Positions 15,054-19,533 of a stretch of DNA of 19,533 nt are shown one piece after another. Both the position numbers and the translations under genes were made by a program. The notes under the pieces are model-generated. The model was not told where the DNA came from and searched no databases. It saw only the letters and a list, made by a program, of their open reading frames with translations. Positions within the stretch are counted from its first letter, which is position 1, and the number at the start of each line of letters is the position of its first letter. This DNA is from Methanobacteriota archaeon (lineage in GTDB: Archaea > Halobacteriota > Methanomicrobia > Methanomicrobiales > Methanomicrobiaceae): the NCBI GenBank assembly GCA_023396365.1, contig JAEWWL010000031.1, positions 1-19,533 on the forward strand, read 5' to 3'.

Positions 15054-15179
15054 GTAATGATGTAAAAATTGATTAATGCATATCCAAATTGCAAAACAGA
15101 GATATTTTTGGAAATCTCCAATTTATTTTTCTTTTTAAAATATGTCTTAAAAATATATTTGGAACAGGGTATGCTATAA

Positions 15180-15584
15180 TTAGTTAAAGTAGATGTCTCC
15201 GTCTTCATTTATGTAAATATAAATATCCTCTTTTATGTATCTTGCACGAAATCTTTCCGGATTTGAATCGCGCATACGGTTTATGAGAGAAATTGTATCA
15301 TAGCGGACTTTTACACCAATTTTTTCCGCAGCATTGAAAATTTCTTTGGCAGCATCCAGAAAATCAGTTTCCGCTTTTATTGTGCAAAGATGCGTGGCAT
15401 CAAGCGTGTATAAAAATTCCAGTGTTTCCCTTGCTTTTTTTATATTCTCCACCGCCGCTTTTTCAATTGTACAGACATTTGCTTTTGATGTCTCTATGAT
15501 ATCTGCAATCTGCTGCTGTGTATATCCCTGCTTTCTGTACCTGAGGACCTCTTTTTGCCGATCGGTGAGGAGACTTTCTTTCAT
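15180..15584 (-). CDS. Tfx-family DNA-binding transcriptional regulator
   Basis: Likely transcription regulator. The 134-residue protein has an N-terminal helix-turn-helix of the LuxR/sigma-region-4 kind (about 6-47: LTDRQKEVLRYRKQGYTQQQ, then IADIIETSKANVCTIEKAA), followed by a C-terminal domain of about 80 residues. Both match Tfx of methanogens. Tfx of Methanothermobacter was shown to bind DNA downstream of the promoter of the molybdenum formylmethanofuran dehydrogenase (fmd) operon. Here the gene is transcribed divergently from mtd, 141 bp apart, so it may act on mtd or itself; that is inference. ATG start, without a clear Shine-Dalgarno site; a TTTAAG-rich element about 25 bases upstream suggests a leaderless transcript. 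Confidence 0.88.
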   Translation of the reverse strand: MKESLLTDRQKEVLRYRKQGYTQQQIADIIETSKANVCTIEKAAVENIKKARETLEFLYTLDATHLCTIKAETDFLDAAKEIFNAAEKIGVKVRYDTISLINRMRDSNPERFRARYIKEDIYIYINEDGDIYFN

Positions 15585-15622
15585 TAATATGGTTATATGT
15601 TTCCTTAAACTTAAACACTTCT

Positions 15623-15638
15623 AATTAACAGATTAATT
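15623..15638. promoter_or_regulatory. Palindromic candidate operator between Tfx-type gene and mtd
   Basis: AATTAA, CAGA, TTAATT: perfect six-base arms in the 141-bp divergent intergenic region, about 40 bp from the Tfx-type start and 88 bp from mtd. Its symmetry and place fit a binding site for a dimeric HTH protein. It is AT-rich, so chance is not excluded. Confidence 0.35.
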
Positions 15639-15668
15639 TAACCTTAACAATTTGGAATATTTTCAAAA

Positions 15669-15677
15669 TCTTTATTA
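15669..15677 (+). promoter_or_regulatory. mtd: Probable TATA box of mtd
   Basis: TCTTTATTA lies about 53 bases before the mtd ATG. With the usual 25-base spacing, transcription would start near 15699, upstream of the Shine-Dalgarno site at 15714-15718, as it must. A closer AATTTAAAG (15690-15698) would put the start downstream of that site and is therefore less likely. Confidence 0.4.
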
Positions 15678-15702
15678 GCAGATCAGATGAATTTAAAGTG
15701 TT

Positions 15703-15714
15703 CTCATAAATGAG
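15703..15714 (+). promoter_or_regulatory. mtd: Palindrome CTCATAAATGAG at the mtd ribosome-binding site
   Basis: Perfect 12-bp inverted repeat (CTCAT, AA, ATGAG) in the predicted mtd leader. Its last base is the first of the GAGGT Shine-Dalgarno site (15714-15718), seven bases before ATG. It could be an operator or a small hairpin (CTCA, TAAA, TGAG) affecting initiation. Confidence 0.35.
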
Positions 15715-15725
15715 AGGTACAGAAT

Positions 15726-16568
15726 ATGGTAGTTAAAGTAGGTATTGCAAAACTTGGAAATATTGCAAGTGGTGTTATGGGAGAGCTTCTCCTTGATGAG
15801 CGTGCTGACCGCGAGGACATGCAGACATTCATGGCAACAAGCGGAACAAAGCTTCAGCCTGAAGATATTGACCGTGTTGTTACAAACATGAAGGCATGGG
15901 CCCCTGACTTTTGTATTGTCGTTTCACCAAACGGCGTTCTTCCCGGACCAAAAGGAGCACGTGAGGCGCTTGGAGCAGCAGGAATACCCTGCATTGTCAT
16001 TACTGACGACATCACAACAAAGAAGGATGAATTTGCAGAGTTAAAGGAATCAAAGTTTGGATACATCATCATGAAGGCAGACTCCATGATTGGTGCGCGC
16101 CGTGAATTCTTAGACCCAGTAGAGATGTCAGACTACAACGGAAACCTTGTAAAAGTTTTAACTGTTACAGGTGCATTCAGGAAACTCCAGCTTGCAATTG
16201 ATGCAGTTATTGATCAGGTCAAGGCAGGAAAGAAGGGTGCAGAACTTGAGCTTCCAAAGATTGTCATGTCATCAGACAAGGCAGTCGAGGGCGAATTTAC
16301 AAACCCCTATGCATATGCAAAGGCACGTGCAGCATACGAGATAGCACAGGCAGTCGCAGGTGTAAACGTCAAGGGATGCTTCATGACAAAGGGTCATGAG
16401 AACTACACACCAATCGTTGCATCAGCACACGAAATGATGCGCTCAGCAATGCTTCTCTGTGAAGAGGCACGTGAGATTGAAAAAGGCTGTGACGGTGTAA
16501 TCAGAAGGCCGCACAAGAGTGACGGAGAGCTCGTCACAAAGACACAGCTTATCTCAAAGCCCTGGTAA
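15726..16568 (+). CDS. mtd: F420-dependent methylene-H4MPT dehydrogenase (Mtd)
   Basis: Catalyses the reversible reduction of methenyl-tetrahydromethanopterin to methylene-H4MPT with reduced coenzyme F420, a central step of CO2-to-methane conversion in the cytosol. The 280-residue protein is full length for the family and carries its N-terminus KVGIAKLGNIASGVMGELLL (4-23), the PNGVLPGPKGAREAL block (68-82), VITDDITTKKDE (91-102) and the C-terminal RRPHKSDGELV. ATG start with GAGGT seven bases upstream. It is expressed alone on the plus strand, with a Tfx-type regulator divergent from it and a T-tract terminator after it. Codon use is rich in frequent codons, as expected of an abundant enzyme. 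Mer, the next enzyme of the pathway, is about 1.5 kb away. Confidence 0.97.
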   Translation: MVVKVGIAKLGNIASGVMGELLLDERADREDMQTFMATSGTKLQPEDIDRVVTNMKAWAPDFCIVVSPNGVLPGPKGAREALGAAGIPCIVITDDITTKKDEFAELKESKFGYIIMKADSMIGARREFLDPVEMSDYNGNLVKVLTVTGAFRKLQLAIDAVIDQVKAGKKGAELELPKIVMSSDKAVEGEFTNPYAYAKARAAYEIAQAVAGVNVKGCFMTKGHENYTPIVASAHEMMRSAMLLCEEAREIEKGCDGVIRRPHKSDGELVTKTQLISKPW

Positions 16569-16576
16569 AACAATCA

Positions 16577-16605
16577 ATATTTTTCTTTTTTTTTATGCGT
16601 TTTTT
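16577..16605 (+). terminator. Oligo-T terminator after mtd
   Basis: Two T-runs (16580-16594, interrupted by one C and one A, and 16600-16605) begin about 12 bases after the mtd stop. Runs of T without a strong hairpin are the usual archaeal terminator. Confidence 0.6.
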
Positions 16606-16898
16606 AGATAAAGCAGATCTCGCCGGTTATTTTATCGGAAAAAAATTGTTATTTTGCATGGTAAGTGCTTTAATTGCAGTTTTTTTTCATATTCATAATC
16701 TGGTAAAAGGAAGGGCTTTTTTTTCGCATCACCTGCAGCCTCACGCCCGGAGATGCAACCAGTCACAAAAATGCAGGTTAGAGAAATTAACGAATTTATT
16801 TTTTTAATATCTGCAGAAAAAATTATCTGGCAAATGGTGAATGCAGGATATCAGGCACACTAATATCCAAAAGCTCTATTTCTGTTGCGAGTGACAAT
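16606..16898. other. Gene-free stretch between mtd and the GalT-like gene
   Basis: About 290 bp with no supportable gene. A small plus-strand frame (16595-16807, 70 codons) has a hydrophobic stretch but starts inside the mtd terminator and lacks a ribosome-binding site. I see only scattered TGCAG and GATATC words and no structured element. Confidence 0.5.
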
Positions 16899-16922
16899 AT
16901 TGATAAAAAAATTGATAAAAAA
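16899..16922. repeat. Tandem 12-bp direct repeat
   Basis: Two perfect adjacent copies of ATTGATAAAAAA. On the minus strand these give two T-runs just downstream of the GalT-like gene and so probably double its terminator. Confidence 0.6.
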
Positions 16923-16947
16923 AAGGCCATAAACCTTTAGTTATCAA
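16899..16947 (-). terminator. Hairpin plus T-runs after the GalT-like gene
   Basis: On the minus strand, AAAGG and CCTTT (16922-16938) form a stem enclosed by a second inverted repeat, TTGATAA/TTATCAA (16912-16918, 16941-16947), followed by eight T and then another T-run. It lies 9 bp after the stop codon. Its form is close to a bacterial intrinsic terminator. Confidence 0.6.
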
Positions 16948-16955
16948 TTAGGTTT

Positions 16956-17909
16956 TCACCTGTCATTTTCTAAAAAATCTTTGAAATTTCTGCCAATCTC
17001 TTCCGGGATTGTAAGAACAACAGGTTCAAAATGAAGCCTTTCCATAAATGCGGAATCTGATATTGACTTTGGATTTGGATTAATTCTTGCAATTAATGAT
17101 ACAAATGCCTTAAATGCCTTGTCAGAATTATTGTTGTCAAAATAAATTGACATATTATAGGCATAATGGCCCAGAGATCTGTAAAATCTGATCAGTTTAA
17201 GGAGATCTTTTGATAGCCGGGGAATTAGATGTGGAAATTCAGAGATTTCTGATATTGGGAGATAGCCTCTAATCTCCTTTTCTCCCAAAGGAACAGGATT
17301 TGCAGACCAGATTATCTCATCGCCGAAAAGGTATCTGCCGGAATTTTTTTCAATGGCCCTTATATTGTCCCAGTAATTTTTTTCTGTCTTTTTCAAATAT
17401 TCCCTGCTTTTTTTTATATATCTGCCTGCTGTATATGTTGGTTTTTCATCTGAGATGCCCTGCATGTGCGGATGAATCATGCTTGCACCGGCGGATGACT
17501 GATTGTTCCAGTTGATGGACGGGTATCCTCCTGTTTCTTTTAATGCTGTGTACTGGCCTTTTAACGCATCAAAAATCTGTGTTTCTGTAAAAATATCCGG
17601 GCAGTGCTCCTTTGTTATTACAGTTACAATATGCGTTTTTGAAAAAGGGTAAAGATTTGGAAAAGTTACACTCTCACCAATCCTGATTCTTTTATTGTCC
17701 TGAAATACGGGTGTATCCTTATAAACTCTTTCAGGGCAGAACTGGCAGATTTCATCATTCTGCTCAGGTTTAATTCTGTTATCAATAGATCTTTTAAGCC
17801 TGTCCGGGCAAATCCGTGATTTAAATCCGGTTAGTGTCTCGCATCTGTAATGCAAAACATTACCCTGTGACAATACAAGTTCTTCTGAAAACATAATCTG
17901 CCTGCTCAT
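16956..17909 (-). CDS. GalT-like nucleotidyltransferase (HIT superfamily)
   Basis: Related to galactose-1-phosphate uridylyltransferase, which moves UMP between UDP-glucose and a sugar phosphate. In 317 residues it shows the N-terminal GalT block (YRCETLTGFKSRICPDRLKR, 21-40), a CxxC zinc pair (C55, C58), a following THIVTVITKEH segment with H93 and H102, and the active-site signature GASMIHPHMQG (H146-P-H148-M-Q150). H148 is the expected nucleophile. The C-terminal part has ERLHFEPV. All key residues appear present, so it is likely active, but the sugar substrate cannot be told. It stands alone between mtd and mer with its own promoter and terminator. ATG at 17909 or codon 6 (17894); a TATA at 17925-17932 favours a very short leader. 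Confidence 0.82.
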   Translation of the reverse strand: MSRQIMFSEELVLSQGNVLHYRCETLTGFKSRICPDRLKRSIDNRIKPEQNDEICQFCPERVYKDTPVFQDNKRIRIGESVTFPNLYPFSKTHIVTVITKEHCPDIFTETQIFDALKGQYTALKETGGYPSINWNNQSSAGASMIHPHMQGISDEKPTYTAGRYIKKSREYLKKTEKNYWDNIRAIEKNSGRYLFGDEIIWSANPVPLGEKEIRGYLPISEISEFPHLIPRLSKDLLKLIRFYRSLGHYAYNMSIYFDNNNSDKAFKAFVSLIARINPNPKSISDSAFMERLHFEPVVLTIPEEIGRNFKDFLENDR

Positions 17910-17924
17910 ACTGGCAAAAAACGG

Positions 17925-17932
17925 TTTTTATA
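17925..17932 (-). promoter_or_regulatory. Probable TATA box of the GalT-like gene
   Basis: The minus strand reads GATATAAAAA with TATAAAAA at this place. The usual spacing predicts a transcription start near 17903, so the message would begin at or within the first codons. This suggests either a leaderless message or use of the ATG at codon 6. Confidence 0.45.
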
Positions 17933-18030
17933 TCCTGACCGTCATCTGCTGATATAATAATTGATTAATAAACAATCTTAAATTTTCTGGGGAAAAAAAC
18001 ATTTCATTTGCTGAATTTTTTTTAGAATGC

Positions 18031-18049
18031 AAGAAAAGAAAAAAAGAAA
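18031..18049 (-). terminator. mer: T-rich terminator after mer
   Basis: The minus strand reads TTTCTTTTTTTCTTTTCTT about 23 bases after the mer stop, followed by another T8 run nearer 18016-18024. It separates mer from the GalT-like gene. Confidence 0.55.
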
Positions 18050-18071
18050 TTGATATTATGACCTGACTGTC

Positions 18072-19073
18072 TTATACGATGTATTTACCGAGAAGACGGA
18101 TTGAATTGGTCATATCAGGACCGAGTGGTGAACCAAAGATAATCTGTGTGACACCTGATTTTGTAAGGTTCTCACATTTCTCTTTAACCATTTCGGGTGT
18201 TCCTGCAATTGTGAATGCATCGATTTCGCCATCGCCGACAAGACCGCCGACTGCACCAAAATCAAAGCGTGAAAGTGCATCTTTTATTTTTGCAACATTT
18301 GAAAGGTCAAGGCCGTGGCGCTGGAGAAGTGCCGGTGGTGAACCTGCTGCAATGAATGCTGCAACAATCTTTGCTGCATTGCGTGCCTTCTTCTCATTCT
18401 GGTCAATTGACATTGCTGTGTATGCGCCGACATCGAATTTCTTGAATTTTTTGTCGTCAACTTTGTCACAGGCTGCTTTAATCAGCGGAATTGCAATGTC
18501 AAAGTCCTTTGAGTTTGATGCGTTGATAAGTGCTCCGTCTCCGATTTCTCCGGCGAGTTCAAGCATCTTTGGTCCCTGTGCACCAATGTATACGGGGATT
18601 GGCTTCTTCTTTGATGGTATCTGCACACCTGTCAGTTTTGCTCCGTCGTAGTCAAAGAACTCCATGTTTCCTGACTTCTTGACCTCTTCACCTGAGCAGA
18701 GTGCCTTGAACTGAACAACTCCTTCCTTTAAGCGTGCAACCGGCTTTACAGGGTCAATTGCAAGTTTTGGTAGTGTTGAAAGGTCACCTGGTCCGATACC
18801 AAGTGCTGCACGTCCGTCTGATATCTCGTTGAGTGTGCACATAAATGATGCAATCGCTGCCGGAGTGTCAGTAAATGTGTTCATGATACCCGGTCCCATC
18901 TTCAGGCTGTCTGTTGCCTGTGCAATTGCTGCAAGGGTTGGGTAGCAGTGGCGGTTGTTATAGTGATTTGTAATCCATGCAAAGTCTATATCTTTCTGCT
19001 CTGCAAGTTTACAGTATTTTACTACTTCCTTAACGGAAATATTTCCTGGCACAAATTCTATTCCATAACTCAA
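18072..19073 (-). CDS. mer: F420-dependent methylene-H4MPT reductase (Mer)
   Basis: Reduces methylene-tetrahydromethanopterin to methyl-H4MPT with reduced F420, the step after Mtd in methanogenesis. The 333-residue protein has the bacterial-luciferase-like TIM barrel of the family: YGIEFVPGN (3-11), FAWITNHYNN (31-40), KMGPGIMN (58-65, where known Mer structures hold a non-prolyl cis peptide), GRAALGIGPGD (87-97), YIGAQGPKM (162-170) and the LINAS segment at 182-186. The start is TTG at 19071-19073. No in-frame ATG is near, and a TGAGGTGA site lies seven bases upstream. It is a monocistronic unit with its own TATA box and T-rich terminator. Length is slightly above the usual ~320-330. Confidence 0.97.
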   Translation of the reverse strand: MSYGIEFVPGNISVKEVVKYCKLAEQKDIDFAWITNHYNNRHCYPTLAAIAQATDSLKMGPGIMNTFTDTPAAIASFMCTLNEISDGRAALGIGPGDLSTLPKLAIDPVKPVARLKEGVVQFKALCSGEEVKKSGNMEFFDYDGAKLTGVQIPSKKKPIPVYIGAQGPKMLELAGEIGDGALINASNSKDFDIAIPLIKAACDKVDDKKFKKFDVGAYTAMSIDQNEKKARNAAKIVAAFIAAGSPPALLQRHGLDLSNVAKIKDALSRFDFGAVGGLVGDGEIDAFTIAGTPEMVKEKCENLTKSGVTQIIFGSPLGPDMTNSIRLLGKYIV

Positions 19074-19080
19074 GGTAAAT

Positions 19081-19088
19081 TCACCTCA
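19081..19088 (-). promoter_or_regulatory. mer: Shine-Dalgarno site that supports the mer TTG start
   Basis: The minus strand reads TGAGGTGA, ending seven bases before the TTG at 19071-19073. An ATG a few bases later (19064-19066) is out of frame, so the site marks TTG as the start. Confidence 0.75.
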
Positions 19089-19109
19089 AATAGTAATTAT
19101 CGCGGGGAG

Positions 19110-19118
19110 ATTTAAATA
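19110..19118 (-). promoter_or_regulatory. mer: Probable TATA box of mer
   Basis: TATTTAAAT on the minus strand. A start about 25 bases downstream (near 19089) would give a leader of about 16 bases that just includes the ribosome-binding site. A good match to the archaeal TATA consensus. Confidence 0.55.
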
Positions 19119-19533
19119 CGTTATCATTTATTTCGCTTTTTAAGGGAGCTGGTTAAAATACCCTGTATATAGCATAATTTCACATTGAAAGAATTTTTTA
19201 AAAATTTTGTGAAAAATGTGATGGCTGTAATATATCTTATTTTGACATATCCGCCGGCGCGTTTTTTACAAGAGGGAGTTTAATTCCAAAATATACATTC
19301 ATAATTATTTTGGCACAGAGTTGTATGTCCTGAAAATCCTTATCAAATATTTAGAGCATGTCAGGATTTTAAAAAAAGATTTGTTGAAGTGAAAATTTTA
19401 TTCTGAAGAGAATTACTATTATCCCAATTTTTAGCAATACAATAAATGAGAATATTCCTTTCTTCTGTTTTTTCCTCTTATTCCCGGACTTTTTCTTTTG
19501 AATTTCAGATAGCTATCGCTAATCAGTCAATGT
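19119..19533. other. AT-rich gene-free end of the window
   Basis: No coding frame with a start codon and ribosome-binding site is visible on either strand. The region holds TCACA/TGTGA words (19180-19221), an inverted repeat AAAATCCT/AGGATTTT (19333-19340 and 19363-19370), and on the minus strand a short open frame (19372-19512) coding for lysines and then a hydrophobic stretch but with no usable start. The flanking gene lies outside the window. Confidence 0.5.

Larger units (their letters stand above)
14429..15179. other. 751-bp gene-free region between rpl3 and the Tfx-type gene
   Basis: No protein-coding frame here has a ribosome-binding site and recognisable product; the longest (plus, 14645-15028) looks random in composition. 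No tRNA or known RNA signature was recognised. The region is unusual in holding many inverted repeats, concentrated at 14503-14690 with more at 14743-15024. It must contain the promoter and 5' leader of the ribosomal operon on the minus strand and the 3' end of the Tfx-type gene transcript. Confidence 0.6.

Noticed and set aside
14429..15179. RNase P RNA, SRP RNA or tRNA in the large gap
   Set aside because: I looked for the RNase P conserved regions, SRP helix 8 loops and tRNA T-loop and acceptor pairing and found none.
16595..16807. Plus-strand frame of 70 codons with a hydrophobic stretch
   Set aside because: Its ATG lies in the T-run terminator of mtd, no ribosome-binding site is present, and the hydrophobic part comes from T-rich DNA.
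19372..19512. Minus-strand open frame coding for a lysine-rich part followed by a membrane-like segment
   Set aside because: It is closed upstream by an in-frame TAG and has no ATG or GTG start, and its only TTG is inside the hydrophobic part. It could be a remnant but cannot be supported.

Overview
The window comes from a methanogenic archaeon, most likely of the order Methanomicrobiales (Methanomicrobiaceae-like, moderate GC). Three things point there: archaeal-only ribosomal proteins (L19e, L32e, S4e) and the RNase P protein Rpp29 inside an archaeal S10/spc-type cluster; two coenzyme-F420 enzymes of the methanogenesis C1 pathway (Mtd and Mer); and a Tfx-type DNA-binding protein, a family known from methanogens. 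Translation signals are archaeal: many starts follow GGAGGTGA-like Shine-Dalgarno sites, and several starts are TTG.

Region 1 (1-14428, all minus strand) is one unbroken run of 27 genes. In transcription order these are rpl3, rpl4, rpl23, rpl2, rps19, rpl22, rps3, rpl29, rnp1 (Rpp29), rps17, rpl14, rpl24, rps4e, rpl5, rps14, rps8, rpl6, rpl32e, rpl19e, rpl18, rps5, rpl30, rpl15, secY, adk, a DUF106/YidC-like membrane protein and cmk. Gaps are 0-22 bp and many stops and starts overlap (ATGA, TAATG), so translational coupling and a single long transcript or a few are likely. The cluster builds ribosomes, supplies the Sec channel and a second membrane insertase, and ends with two nucleotide kinases. 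rps14 (58 codons) is short but clear. No SUI1 gene lies between rpl29 and rnp1, and no L34e gene lies between the DUF106 gene and cmk.

Region 2 (14429-15179) is a 751-bp stretch with no convincing gene. Its half nearest rpl3 holds at least five short inverted repeats within about 190 bp. This is the best candidate for an undescribed regulatory element: a structured leader of the ribosomal operon, or a small RNA.

Region 3 (15180-19533) carries C1 and redox metabolism: a Tfx-type regulator (minus) divergent from mtd (plus), then a GalT-like HIT-superfamily nucleotidyltransferase (minus) and mer (minus). Mtd and Mer catalyse consecutive F420-dependent steps (methenyl- to methylene- to methyl-H4MPT), and here they lie about 1.5 kb apart with a putative regulator beside mtd. 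The final 460 bp hold the mer promoter and AT-rich sequence without a supportable gene. I see no tRNA, rRNA, CRISPR array, insertion sequence or phage gene.
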